Shown here one piece after another: positions 17,995 to 27,585 of a stretch of 64,000 nt of DNA. The DNA comes from JASLDZ01 sp964235945. GTDB taxonomy: Bacteria; Pseudomonadota; Alphaproteobacteria; Caulobacterales; Caulobacteraceae. Under the pieces are notes generated by a model. It was not told the origin of the DNA and did no database searches. It saw only the letters and a program-made list of their open reading frames with translations. The stretch lies in contig CAXSDV010000010.1 of the NCBI GenBank assembly GCA_964235945.1, positions 1 through 64,000 on the forward strand. The letters are read 5' to 3'. A program made the translations under genes and the position numbers. The first letter of the stretch is position 1. Every line of letters begins with the position of its first letter.

Positions 17995-18939
17995 TCAGTG
18001 CGGCTTGCGTCCGCCCGTCAGCTTGCGCAGCACCGGCCGCAGCACGGAAACGGCGATGATCGGCGGGGCCAGCACGTGGGCCAGCACGCGGCGGCGGCGG
18101 TTGTCCGCGCGCTTCCTGAAATATCGCGCCAGGCCCACACCCTTGTGGAACTCGACCTTCACCGGGTGGCTGCGGCTGGTGGAGCCTAGGTGGACGACGC
18201 GGGCGGCGGGCTGGAACAGCACGGAACCGCCGCTCCGGCGCACGCGCCAGCACAGGTCCACGTCCTCCACGTGGAGGAAATAGCCCGTGTCGAACCCGCC
18301 CATGGCGGCGAAGTCGGTGCGGGTCATGGCGAAGCAGGCGCCCGAGATGGTGGGCACGGCCAGGGGCTCGCCCGGCACCGTCTCGTCCTCGTGGTGGATT
18401 TCGAAGCCCTGCAAGCCGCGCATGCGCTTGGACAGCTGGGTCAGGCTCAGCAGGGTGGTGACGGGCGTCACCTCGCCCCGGCGCGCGCCCCGCTGCTCGG
18501 TGCCGTCCGGGTTCATCACGCGCGCGCCCACCACGCAGGGCTGGGTCTGGGCGGTGAGCGCGCTCTTGAGCGCGACCACGCAGCCCGGCTGCACCAGGGC
18601 GTCCGGGTTGAGGAAGATCAGCACCCGCCCGTGGGCGGCCCCCGCCCCCATGTTGGCCCCGCGGGCGAAGCCCACATTACCCTGGCCGCGGATCAGGGTG
18701 ACCTTGGGCTCGCGCGCCGCCTCGTCCAGCAGCGCCGCCTCCTCTTCGGTGGAGCCGTTGTCGACGATGACGAACTCGTCCACCTGCTCGTCGCGCAGCA
18801 CCTTGCGCAGGCTCTTGCCCAACACCTCGCCCGTGCGGAACACCACCATGACGACGGTGACGCCCACCTCCAGCCGGGCGTCCACGTGCCAGGAGGAGGC
18901 GACGAGGCCGCCGGCCAGGGGGCGGATGTGCGTGTTCAT
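17995..18939 (-). CDS. Family 2 glycosyltransferase, rhamnosyltransferase-like
   Basis: This is a 314-aa GT2 enzyme expected to transfer a sugar from a nucleotide donor to a cell-surface glycan. The catalytic domain shows EFVIVDNGSTEEEA, the segment GNVGFARGANMG and IFLNPDALVQPG (the DxD-like metal site), then FDTGYFLHVEDVDLCWRVRR, which is typical of WbbL-type rhamnosyltransferases. A basic C-terminal helix with KRADNRRRRVL may associate with the membrane. Its ATG overlaps the thrS stop (ATGA), an odd partner. The sugar and acceptor cannot be read from the sequence. Confidence 0.85.
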   Translation of the reverse strand: MNTHIRPLAGGLVASSWHVDARLEVGVTVVMVVFRTGEVLGKSLRKVLRDEQVDEFVIVDNGSTEEEAALLDEAAREPKVTLIRGQGNVGFARGANMGAGAAHGRVLIFLNPDALVQPGCVVALKSALTAQTQPCVVGARVMNPDGTEQRGARRGEVTPVTTLLSLTQLSKRMRGLQGFEIHHEDETVPGEPLAVPTISGACFAMTRTDFAAMGGFDTGYFLHVEDVDLCWRVRRSGGSVLFQPAARVVHLGSTSRSHPVKVEFHKGVGLARYFRKRADNRRRRVLAHVLAPPIIAVSVLRPVLRKLTGGRKPH

Positions 18940-20909
18940 GCCGCTTGGCTCCGCACCGCCGCCGCATCCGGCGCGCCCGCCGTCGCGAGGCGGGCGAGGT
19001 CGGGGGCGAGCGCCTCCGCCTTCAGGGCGGCCGCCGCCTCGTCCAGCATGAGCACTTGCTGGCGATCCGAGCCCAGCCGACGCAGGGCGACCTGCCCCGT
19101 TTCGGCCTCCTTGCGACCGACCACCGCGATCACGGGTGTTTTGGCCAGGGAGTGCTCTCGCACTTTGTAGTTGATCTTCTCGTTGCGCACGTCGACCTCG
19201 ACCCGCAAGCCCGCCGCCCGCAGGCGCGCGGCGGCGGCCTGGGCGTAGTCGGACGCGTCGGACGTGATGGTGGCGACCACCACCTGCACGGGGGCCAGCC
19301 AGAGCGGGAACGCCCCGGCGTAGTTCTCGATGGTGATGCCCAGGAAGCGCTCGAAGCTGCCCAGTATCGCCCGGTGCAGCATGACCGGCCGCTGCTTGGA
19401 GCCGTCCTCGGCCACGTACTCGGCGTCCAGGCGTTCGGGCAGCACGAAGTCGAGCTGGAGCGTGCCGCACTGCCAGGTGCGGCCGATGGCGTCGCGCAGG
19501 TGGAATTCGAGCTTGGGGCCGTAGAAGGCGCCCTCGCCCGGCAGGAGTTCGACCAGCTCGCCCGCCGCCTCCGCCGCCGCCTTGAGCCGGCCTTCGGCGA
19601 GGTCCCAGGTTTCGTCCGAGCCCGCGCGCACGTCCGGGCGCAGGGCCAGCTTGACGCTGTGCAGCGTCACGCCGAGGTCCTCGTAGACCGAGCGGAGCAG
19701 GCGGCAGAAGCGGGCCGTCTCCTCCACGATCTGGTCCTCGCGGCAGAAGATGTGCGCGTCGTCCTGGGTGAAGGCGCGCACCCGCATCAGGCCCTGCAGC
19801 GCGCCGGAAGGCTCGTAGCGGTGGCAGGAGCCGAACTCGGCCAGGCGCAGCGGCAGGTCGCGGTAGCTCTTCTGGCCGAAGTTGAACACCTGCACGTGGC
19901 CGGGGCAGTTCATCGGCTTGACGGCCAGGACCTCGCCTTCCACCGTCTCGCAGGTGAACATGTTGGCGGCGTACTTCTCCCAGTGGCCCGAGCGCTCCCA
20001 CAGCGCGCGGTCGAGCACCTGGGGCGTCTTGATCTCGGCGTAGCCGTCCTCCTCCAGGCGGCGGCGCATGTAGTCCTCCAGCGCCCGGTAAAGCGTCCAG
20101 CCCTTGGCGTGCCAGAACACCATGCCGCGCCCCTCCTCCTGCATGTGGAAGAGGTCCATGGCCCGGCCGACCTTGCGGTGGTCGCGCCGCTCGGCCTCGG
20201 CCACGCGCTCCAGGTGCGCGGCGAGGTCGGCGTCGGTGGCCCAGGCGGTGCCGTAGATGCGCTGGAGCTGGGCGTTGTTCGAGTCGCCGCGCCAGTAGGC
20301 CCCGGCGAGCTTGGTGAGCTTGAAGGCCGTGCCCACCGTCTTGGTGGAGGGCAGGTGGGGCCCGAGGCACAGGTCCAGCCACTCGCCCTGGCGATAGATG
20401 GAGATCTCCTCGTCCTGCGGCAGGTCGCGGATGATCTCGGCCTTGTAGGCTTCGCCCCGCGCCTCGAAGAAGGCGATCGCCTCCTCGCGCGGCCAGGTCT
20501 CGCGGGCGAAGGGTTCTCCGCGGGCGACGATCTCGCGCATCTTGGCCTCGATGCGCGGCAGGTCGTCCAGGCTGAAGGGCTCGGGGCGGGCGAAGTCGTA
20601 GTAGAACCCGTCCTCGATGGCCGGGCCGATGGTGACCTGAACGTCCGGAAACAGTGCTTGAACGGCCTCGGCCATGACGTGGCTGGCGTCGTGGCGGATC
20701 ACCGGCAGCACCGCCGGGTCGTCGCGCGTCAGGATCTCCACCCGGCCGCCGGCGTCGAGCGGGCGGTCGAGGTCGCGCAACCGGCCGTCCAGCCGCAGGA
20801 TCACCGCCTTCTTCGCGAGCGACTTGGACAGGCTCTCGGCCACGGCGCGCCCGGTGGTCCCGGCCTCGTAGCTGCGCGTGGAGCCGTCGGGGAAGATGAG
20901 GTCGATCAT
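18936..20909 (-). CDS. thrS: Threonyl-tRNA synthetase
   Basis: ThrRS charges tRNA-Thr. The product is 657 aa with the full architecture: an N-terminal TGS domain (1-60), an editing domain with IRHDASHVMAEAVQALFPDV, and a class II core with the zinc-binding KPMNCPGHVQVF, motif 2 around RYEPSGALQGLMRVRAFTQDD, and motif 3 around HRAILGSFERFLGI. The anticodon-binding domain ends the protein. I chose ATG 20909, which overlaps the yidD stop. It lies in a coupled yidD-thrS-glycosyltransferase run. Confidence 0.97.
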   Translation of the reverse strand: MIDLIFPDGSTRSYEAGTTGRAVAESLSKSLAKKAVILRLDGRLRDLDRPLDAGGRVEILTRDDPAVLPVIRHDASHVMAEAVQALFPDVQVTIGPAIEDGFYYDFARPEPFSLDDLPRIEAKMREIVARGEPFARETWPREEAIAFFEARGEAYKAEIIRDLPQDEEISIYRQGEWLDLCLGPHLPSTKTVGTAFKLTKLAGAYWRGDSNNAQLQRIYGTAWATDADLAAHLERVAEAERRDHRKVGRAMDLFHMQEEGRGMVFWHAKGWTLYRALEDYMRRRLEEDGYAEIKTPQVLDRALWERSGHWEKYAANMFTCETVEGEVLAVKPMNCPGHVQVFNFGQKSYRDLPLRLAEFGSCHRYEPSGALQGLMRVRAFTQDDAHIFCREDQIVEETARFCRLLRSVYEDLGVTLHSVKLALRPDVRAGSDETWDLAEGRLKAAAEAAGELVELLPGEGAFYGPKLEFHLRDAIGRTWQCGTLQLDFVLPERLDAEYVAEDGSKQRPVMLHRAILGSFERFLGITIENYAGAFPLWLAPVQVVVATITSDASDYAQAAAARLRAAGLRVEVDVRNEKINYKVREHSLAKTPVIAVVGRKEAETGQVALRRLGSDRQQVLMLDEAAAALKAEALAPDLARLATAGAPDAAAVRSQAA

Positions 20910-21166
20910 GAGTCGCACGTGAAAGCGCGCGCCGCCGCCGGGGCGGGGGGCGCGGGGTCGTAGCCGGAGCCGCCGCCGGGACGGCAGCGGCACAGTCGGC
21001 GGAAAGCCAGCGCCCCGCCGCGCACGGGACCGTGCGAGACCAGGACGGCGGCGGCGTACTCGGAGCAGGAGGGCATGAACCGGCAGGACGGCCCGACCAG
21101 CGGGGAGACGACGAGCTTGTAGCCCCTCAGCGCCCCCCGGACCGCCCCTGCGTACGTCGGACCCAA
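20906..21166 (-). CDS. yidD: Membrane protein insertion efficiency factor YidD
   Basis: YidD is a small amphipathic protein at the inner membrane that assists YidC-dependent insertion. The product is up to 86 aa, with the family signature YKLVVSPLVGPSCRFMPSCSEYA at residues 16-38 containing Cys28 and Cys34. It has a typical basic C-terminal half (GALAFRRLCRCRPGGGSGYDP). The start is uncertain; a TTG at 21166 is the longest option. It is usually found beside rnpA and yidC, but here it is coupled to thrS. Confidence 0.88.
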   Translation of the reverse strand: MGPTYAGAVRGALRGYKLVVSPLVGPSCRFMPSCSEYAAAVLVSHGPVRGGALAFRRLCRCRPGGGSGYDPAPPAPAAARAFTCDS

Positions 21167-21253
21167 GGCGCGACTCCCCTGCGAGGCGATCGGCCTAGCA
21201 TGAGGTTCGGAACCCGGCCACCCCAGGGGTTAAGCACCCCGCGGGCGTGGGAT

Positions 21254-21682
21254 TCAGGTCGCGGCGGCCTGGAACGCGGCGTCCGCGGCGGCGTCGAAGG
21301 CCAGCATGACCGAGGCGTGGCGGGCGGGGTAGGCGCGCACGGGCTCCAGCGCCGCCAGCGCCGCGAAGCGTCCCTCCGGCGGCGGGCCGTCCGCCTTGAG
21401 CATGGCGCGCAGGGCGTCGCGCGCCGCGGCGATCTCGGCGGGATCGGCCCCCACCACCGCGTCGCCCAGCACGGCGGCGGCGGCCTGGCCCAGGGCGCAG
21501 GCGCGCACGTCCTGGGCGAACTCGGCCACGCGTCCGTCCGCCAGCACCACGTCCACCGTCACCCGGCTGCCGCAGAGCTTGGAGCTGCGCTCGGCGGTGG
21601 CCCCGGGCGCGGCGAGGCGGCCCGCCCGCGGCATGTCGGCGGCGAGCTGGAGCAGGCGGGCGGAGTAGAGTTCGTCGATCAT
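21254..21682 (-). CDS. IscU/NifU-like Fe-S scaffold protein, one ligand missing
   Basis: This is a 142-aa protein of the NifU N-terminal/SufU class that assembles Fe-S clusters on three cysteines. Cys37 (SKLCGSRV) and Cys62 (VRACALGQAAA) are in place. The region where the third cysteine should be reads PARHASVMLAFDA and has none. That may weaken or change scaffold function. It overlaps the SRPBCC gene upstream by four bases (ATGA). The family call is good; activity as a scaffold is uncertain. Confidence 0.78.
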   Translation of the reverse strand: MIDELYSARLLQLAADMPRAGRLAAPGATAERSSKLCGSRVTVDVVLADGRVAEFAQDVRACALGQAAAAVLGDAVVGADPAEIAAARDALRAMLKADGPPPEGRFAALAALEPVRAYPARHASVMLAFDAAADAAFQAAAT

Positions 21683-22134
21683 GGCCGCGCCTGCGCCGAG
21701 GCGGGAGACTCCGCTCGAGCCTTCAGCGCCTCGCCCAGTTGGACGAAGCCCTGGCGGATGCGGCCGCGCAGCCGACCCGGGACGAAGCGCACGCCGATCC
21801 CCGAGAAGGTCTCGCCGTTGGAGAAGATGCACCCCGTCTCGGTCAGCGCCTCGATCTCGAAGTAGCGCACGGAACGCACGAGGCCGCCGCCGAACTTGGA
21901 CGACCAGACGAGCTGGCCGTCGGGCACCCAGTCGACCACCGTGGCGCGCAGGGGCTCGGGCTTCTCGTCGGGTACGGCCAGGGTGAGGTCCAACGCCTCG
22001 CCGATGCGCAGCGTCCCCTTGGCGGCGGGGTAGAGGGGGTTCCAGTCGCTCCACCCGGGAAGGTCGGCCAGCACCTCCCAGATGCGCGCGGCGGGGGCGG
22101 CCACGCCGATGCGGTGCTCCAGTCTAAAGCTCAT
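21679..22134 (-). CDS. SRPBCC (START-like) ligand-binding domain protein
   Basis: This is a 151-aa protein with the SRPBCC helix-grip fold: a first strand MSFRLEHRIGVAAPAARIWE, then WSDWNPLYPAAKG and a long C-terminal helix GRLRGRIRQGFVQLGEALK. Members bind hydrophobic ligands or act as polyketide cyclases; the ligand here is unknown. I chose ATG 22134. Its stop overlaps the start of the Fe-S scaffold gene, so they are co-translated, but I know of no functional link between the two. Confidence 0.8.
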   Translation of the reverse strand: MSFRLEHRIGVAAPAARIWEVLADLPGWSDWNPLYPAAKGTLRIGEALDLTLAVPDEKPEPLRATVVDWVPDGQLVWSSKFGGGLVRSVRYFEIEALTETGCIFSNGETFSGIGVRFVPGRLRGRIRQGFVQLGEALKARAESPASAQARP

Positions 22135-22195
22135 GGCCGTGAATATAGAGGCGCGGGGCGGGGGCGCCACGGCCCCCGCCCCGCGCCGCCCCGCG

Positions 22196-23587
<1,392 letters not shown>

Positions 23588-23655
23588 GCGCGCGTTCTCC
23601 CGCAGGTTTGGAACGCGCCCCGTATAGAGGGGGCCGGCCCCGGCCACAACCGGAT

Positions 23656-23671
23656 ATAAGGATAGCCTTAT
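23656..23671. promoter_or_regulatory. Dyad upstream of ahcY, possible operator
   Basis: ATAAGG and CCTTAT form a perfect inverted repeat with four bases between, 69 bases upstream of the ahcY start in one of the few AT-richer patches here. Placement and symmetry fit a repressor operator. ArsR-type SahR regulators control SAH recycling genes in some proteobacteria, so that is one candidate, but the match to their site is not established. Confidence 0.4.
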
Positions 23672-23679
23672 GCGGCGGT

Positions 23680-23697
23680 CGGGCCCGGGAGGGCCCG
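23680..23697 (-). other. GC hairpin in the ahcY leader region
   Basis: CGGGCCC and GGGCCCG make a 7-bp perfect stem around GGGA on the plus strand (TCCC on the message), about 93 bases before the ahcY start. It could form in the mRNA leader or in the promoter DNA. It does not match the SAH riboswitch pattern that I know. Confidence 0.35.
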
Positions 23698-23822
23698 ATG
23701 TCCGACCCGACACGCAATTATCGCTGATGGGACTTCGTTAAGCCCGCGAAGATTATCAAGTCATACTTATTCGACCCAAGAAGTGGGATAGCTTGAGGGG
23801 GTTCCATCCAAGGATGACACCC

Positions 23823-24134
23823 ATGAAGATCGATCCGATCCCGTTCGTGGCCGCCCCGTCCAGCGTCTCCCCGTGCGCCTCGGCGCGCGCCGAGGCGCAC
23901 GTGCGCCACATCCGCCTGCACATGGACAAGCTGCACGCCGCCGTGGCGGGTGACGTCGAGCTTGAGGCGATCGCCGACCGGCTGCACGCACACCTGGGGG
24001 CGGCCCTGGCCACCGCCGCGCGCGTTCCCGGCATGTCGCGCCTCGGCGTGGTGTTCCCGTTCAGCGGCGGCACCGATCCCGGCCCCAAGCCGTCCGAGCG
24101 CGAGGCGTGGGCGGCCGAACCCGACCTCGCATGA
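23823..24134 (+). CDS. Unknown 103-aa protein
   Basis: I do not recognise this protein. It has no membrane helix. A helical middle part (RAEAHVRHIRLHMDKLHAAV, then ELEAIADRLHAHLGAALATA) suggests a small helical bundle with several histidines; the ends are proline-rich. I chose ATG 23823, with AAGGA eight bases upstream, over ATG 23793. Its stop overlaps the start of the following membrane-protein gene (ATGA), so the two are coupled. Confidence 0.6.
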   Translation: MKIDPIPFVAAPSSVSPCASARAEAHVRHIRLHMDKLHAAVAGDVELEAIADRLHAHLGAALATAARVPGMSRLGVVFPFSGGTDPGPKPSEREAWAAEPDLA

Positions 24135-24583
24135 TCACCCCGCTCTTCGGCCTGGCCTGCGCGGGGGTGGTGGCCCTCGCCTGGCGCAGTCTGGAGGAGC
24201 GCGTCCTCGCCCTCCTGCTGGCCGCTTGCTGGGTCGGGTCGCTGCTGGTGCAGAGGCAGCCGGAGCGCATGTGGAGCTACGGCCACCTGGCGCTCGACGC
24301 CGTGCTGGTGGTCGTGGCGGGCGCGGCCGCGGCCGTTTCGCCCCGCGCCTGGCTAGCGCCGCTCGTGGGCGCCACCCTGCTGCAGTTCGCCCTGCACATC
24401 GCCCTGCAGGCCACGGACGGCTCGCGGCTGGACCAGTGGCGCTACCTGGTGGGGCTGGACCTGCTGTTCGCGATCCAGTTGGCCTCCGTCGGGGCGCCCG
24501 GCCTGCTCCGGCTGACGGGGGTGTCGCCGCCCGTTCCGCCCGTCGCGCCCGGCCCGGCGGAGGACCCGCTGTCCGCGGGCTGA
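24131..24583 (+). CDS. Unknown four-helix membrane protein
   Basis: This 150-aa protein appears to have four to five membrane helices (near residues 1-17, 22-40, 53-71, 77-95 and 106-122), with short loops that include RQPERMWSYGHL. The tail is proline- and alanine-rich. I do not recognise a family. The ATG at 24131 overlaps the stop of the 103-aa gene, so the two probably act together. It converges on the porin gene with 16 bases between. Confidence 0.6.
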   Translation: MITPLFGLACAGVVALAWRSLEERVLALLLAACWVGSLLVQRQPERMWSYGHLALDAVLVVVAGAAAAVSPRAWLAPLVGATLLQFALHIALQATDGSRLDQWRYLVGLDLLFAIQLASVGAPGLLRLTGVSPPVPPVAPGPAEDPLSAG

Positions 24584-24599
24584 CCGCCGCCCCGCAGGC

Positions 24600-25976
24600 T
24601 CAGCGCTGCACGTGCAGGCGCACGCCCAGCACCACCACCGGCCCACGGTCGACGTTGTAGGCGGGGTTGCCGACGAGTTGGGTGTCGAAGGTGAGCTCCA
24701 CCGCGCCGGGCAGGGCGGCCTTGTAATAGCCCTCGAAGATGCGCTCCGTGTCCTTGTGGGGCAGACGGCCGTCGCCGATCAGTATGCCGAGCCCCCCCGC
24801 GTCGAAGAAGGCGGTGTGCGAGGCTGAGATGTCGTTCACCACCCCCGCCAGGGCCAGCACGTCGTCCTTGCGCCCCCAGGCCCCGCCGCGCACGGACACG
24901 CCCGCCGAAGCGGTGCGGTCGATGTCGGTGTATTCGTAGCTTTCCAGCGTTCCGTCGTCCCAGCCGGCTCGGGCGAACACGCCCACGCCGTCCGCCACCT
25001 CCTGCTCCAGGTTGAGCGAGCCGCCCGCGCGCGAGCGGTAGCGCCGCACCCGCGCGGGGTCGGGCGTTTCTCCCCGGGCGTCGCCGTCGGCGATCGCCTC
25101 GCGGTAGTCGGCCATGTTCCCGCGCGTGACGAACAGGGTGGCGCGCACCGCCCCGCGGCGACCCCACAACTGGTGGTCGTGCTCGCCCTCGGCGAGGTAC
25201 TGGAACTGGCTGAGGTCCTGCGTCAGGTGCGGGCTGTTGGGCACGTCCGACAGGTCGAACAGGCCGAAGCGCGCCGCCCAGTCGCCGCGGTACCACTCGG
25301 CGGTCGCGCCGTAGCTGTAGCCCCAGGCGTCCGCGGCGTAGTCGAACGAGCCCGCCACGATCAGCGACCAGTTGAGGAAGTCGCCGCGCGGGTCGTGGGC
25401 GTAGATGTTGGCGTCGAAGATGTCCGTGGCGTTGTACTTGCCCAGCGTCAACACCAGCCGGTCGTTGTCGCGCGTCGCGCCCAGCACGTTGGCGTCGGGG
25501 GCGACCGCCTCGGAGCCGCCGCCCAGGTCCACCGTCTCGCGCAAAAAGGCGCGCTGGATGCGGGTGTAGGGGTGCGCCTTGCCGACCTTGGCCCCGTCGC
25601 CGTTGATGTAGCCGGCGATCCCCAGCGTGTTGTTGGGGGCGACGCCCTGGTTGAGCTCGGGGTCGACCCAGAACTCCGCCCCCCGCCACAGCCGCACGCC
25701 GAGGTAGAGGGTGGCGTCGAAGGTGTTGCCCGTGTGGTTACCGCGGTCGAAGCTTTGCGGGCCTTCGAAGGCGGAGGCGAAGGCGGGGTGGTACTGGAAG
25801 ATGTCGGTGAGCTGGCCGTGCACCGCCCACCGCTCGTCCGCCTGCGGCGCCTGCGGCGCGGTCGCCGCGGTGCGGTCCGCCTGGAGCGTCGCCCCGCTCG
25901 TCGCCTGGGCGCGTGCGGAGCCCGCGGCCGTCGCGGCCAGGGCGCAGGCGAGCAGGCTTCGGACGATGACGGTCAT
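24600..25976 (-). CDS. OprB-like carbohydrate porin
   Basis: This is an outer-membrane beta-barrel of the carbohydrate-selective porin family. The product is 458 aa. It has a signal peptide of about 23 residues ending in SARAQA. The family start follows (WAVHGQLTDIFQYHPAF), then many alternating aromatic/polar strands, for example EFWVDPELNQGVAPNNTLGI, GYSYGATAEWYRGDWAARF and the final VVVLGVRLHVQR. A typical region with NWSLIVAGSFDYAADAWGY is present. The substrate is unknown and no transport partner is adjacent. Confidence 0.85.
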   Translation of the reverse strand: MTVIVRSLLACALAATAAGSARAQATSGATLQADRTAATAPQAPQADERWAVHGQLTDIFQYHPAFASAFEGPQSFDRGNHTGNTFDATLYLGVRLWRGAEFWVDPELNQGVAPNNTLGIAGYINGDGAKVGKAHPYTRIQRAFLRETVDLGGGSEAVAPDANVLGATRDNDRLVLTLGKYNATDIFDANIYAHDPRGDFLNWSLIVAGSFDYAADAWGYSYGATAEWYRGDWAARFGLFDLSDVPNSPHLTQDLSQFQYLAEGEHDHQLWGRRGAVRATLFVTRGNMADYREAIADGDARGETPDPARVRRYRSRAGGSLNLEQEVADGVGVFARAGWDDGTLESYEYTDIDRTASAGVSVRGGAWGRKDDVLALAGVVNDISASHTAFFDAGGLGILIGDGRLPHKDTERIFEGYYKAALPGAVELTFDTQLVGNPAYNVDRGPVVVLGVRLHVQR

Positions 25977-26042
25977 GCGGCCCCCCGGCTGACGAGCCGC
26001 CGTCTAGCCGCCCCGCGTGAACGACGCCACAACGGACACGCC

Positions 26043-26552
26043 ATGGCCCACGCCGACCGCGCCGCCCTGTTCGCCTTCCTCGACCGCCACGCGATCGCGC
26101 ATCGCACGCTGGAGCACCCGCCCACCTTCCGGGTGGAGGAGGGGCGCGAGGTGAAGGCGGCGCTGCCGGGCGGCCACACCAAGAACCTGTTCCTCAAGGA
26201 CGCCAAGGCCCGGCTGTGGCTGGTGAGCGCCCTGCAGGACACGGCGATCGACCTCAAGGCGCTGCCGCGGGCGATCGGCTCGGCGCGCCTGTCCTTCGGA
26301 TCGCAGGCGCTGATGGCGCAGGCGCTGGGCGTGCGGCCGGGGTCGGTGACGGCGCTGGCCCTGCTCAACGACCCGGCGCGGAGCGTCACCTTCGTGGCGG
26401 ACGCGGCGCTGATGGCCGCGGACCCGGTCAACTTCCACCCGCTGGACAACGACGCCACCACCGCCCTGTCCCGGGACGGCTTCCGCGCTTTCCTGCGCGC
26501 CCTGGGCCGCGAGCCGGTGGTGGTGGACTTCGCACGGCTCGCGGCCGATTGA
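26043..26552 (+). CDS. proX: YbaK/ProX-type aminoacyl-tRNA editing protein
   Basis: This is a free-standing editing-domain protein that hydrolyses mischarged tRNA, in this subfamily usually Ala-tRNA-Pro. The product is 169 aa. The key segments are TLEHPPTFRVEEG, LPGGHTKNLFLKDAKARLWLV (with the invariant lysine of the KN(L/F)FL motif) and the late substrate loop VNFHPLDNDATTAL. I chose ATG 26043, 66 bases from the divergent porin gene. It may be co-transcribed with cnoX, 62 bases downstream. Confidence 0.9.
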   Translation: MAHADRAALFAFLDRHAIAHRTLEHPPTFRVEEGREVKAALPGGHTKNLFLKDAKARLWLVSALQDTAIDLKALPRAIGSARLSFGSQALMAQALGVRPGSVTALALLNDPARSVTFVADAALMAADPVNFHPLDNDATTALSRDGFRAFLRALGREPVVVDFARLAAD

Positions 26553-26614
26553 AGCGGGCGGCTCCGCGGACCATCTTGGGGAAGTCGCGCGGCGCCGCGC
26601 CCGAGGAGTTCTCC

Positions 26615-27583
26615 ATGGCCCTGTTCGGATTGAAGCCTCAAGGCGGCCCGGCCCAAGGTGCGGCGGGCGGCGCGGCCGGGGGCGCGGCCCCTTCGGGCGA
26701 CGTGGTGGAGGTGACGGACGCCACCTTCGTCAAGGACGTGGTGGAGGAGAGCCGCACCCGTCCGGTGGTGGTCGACTTCTGGGCGCCCTGGTGCGGGCCC
26801 TGCCGCCAGCTCACCCCGAGCCTCGAAAAGGCGGTCGCGGCCAAGAAGGGCGCGGTGCGCCTGGCCAAGATCAACATCGACGAGAACCCGGCCATCGCCC
26901 AGCAATTTCGGGTGCAGTCCATCCCCGCCGTGTTCGTGATCGACGGCGGCAAGGCGTTCCAGGGCTTCCAGGGCGCCCTGCCCGACAGCCAGGTGCGCGC
27001 CTTCATCGACGAGCTGGTCGCCAACTCTCCCGGAGCCGACGCACAGCCGGGCGCGGAGGACGAGATCTCCGTCGCCGAGATGCTGCAGATCGGCGCCGAG
27101 ATGCTGGCGGAGGGCGACGCGGCCGGCGCGGCCCAGGCCTACGCCCAGGCGCTCCAGCTCGAGCCGGAGAACGTGGGCGCCGTGGCCGGGCTCGCGCGCT
27201 GCTACCTGACGCTGGGCGAGGCGGACCGGGCGCGCGAGGTGGCCGCGCTCGCCCCCGCCGACGCGAAGGACGCCGACCTGCTCGCGGTGCGCGCGGCGCT
27301 GGCGCTGCGCTCGGGCCCCGCCACGGAGGACGCGCCCCTGCGCGCCCGGCTCCAGGCGGACGCCGACGACCATCAGGCGCGCTTCGACCTGGCGGGCGCC
27401 CTGGCGGGTCGCGGCGACCTGCAGGGAGCCGCCGACGAGCTCCTGGAGCTGATGCGGCGCGACCGCGGCTGGAACGACGACGCGGCCCGCCGCCAGCTCC
27501 TGACCGTGTTCGAGGCCGCCGGCCCGACGTCGGAGGTGGCCAAGGCCGGCCGCCGCCGCCTGTCCTCGCTCCTGTTCGCGTGA
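26615..27583 (+). CDS. cnoX: Chaperedoxin CnoX (thioredoxin plus TPR)
   Basis: CnoX protects substrates of GroEL against aggregation under oxidative stress. The product is 322 aa: a Gly/Ala-rich N-terminal segment, a thioredoxin domain (about 30-140) and TPR repeats (about 155-322, beginning EMLQIGAEMLAEGDAAGAAQAY). The catalytic CGPC is intact, with Cys60 and Cys63 in WAPWCGPCRQ. Escherichia coli CnoX has lost the first cysteine, while the Caulobacter protein keeps redox activity, so this one is probably also redox-active. GAGGAG precedes the ATG. The LON-domain gene follows at once. Confidence 0.9.
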   Translation: MALFGLKPQGGPAQGAAGGAAGGAAPSGDVVEVTDATFVKDVVEESRTRPVVVDFWAPWCGPCRQLTPSLEKAVAAKKGAVRLAKINIDENPAIAQQFRVQSIPAVFVIDGGKAFQGFQGALPDSQVRAFIDELVANSPGADAQPGAEDEISVAEMLQIGAEMLAEGDAAGAAQAYAQALQLEPENVGAVAGLARCYLTLGEADRAREVAALAPADAKDADLLAVRAALALRSGPATEDAPLRARLQADADDHQARFDLAGALAGRGDLQGAADELLELMRRDRGWNDDAARRQLLTVFEAAGPTSEVAKAGRRRLSSLLFA

Positions 27584-27585
27584 GG

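Noticed and set aside
23588..23760. SAH riboswitch upstream of ahcY
   Set aside because: The leader has a hairpin but not the conserved core that I know for SAH or SAM/SAH riboswitches.
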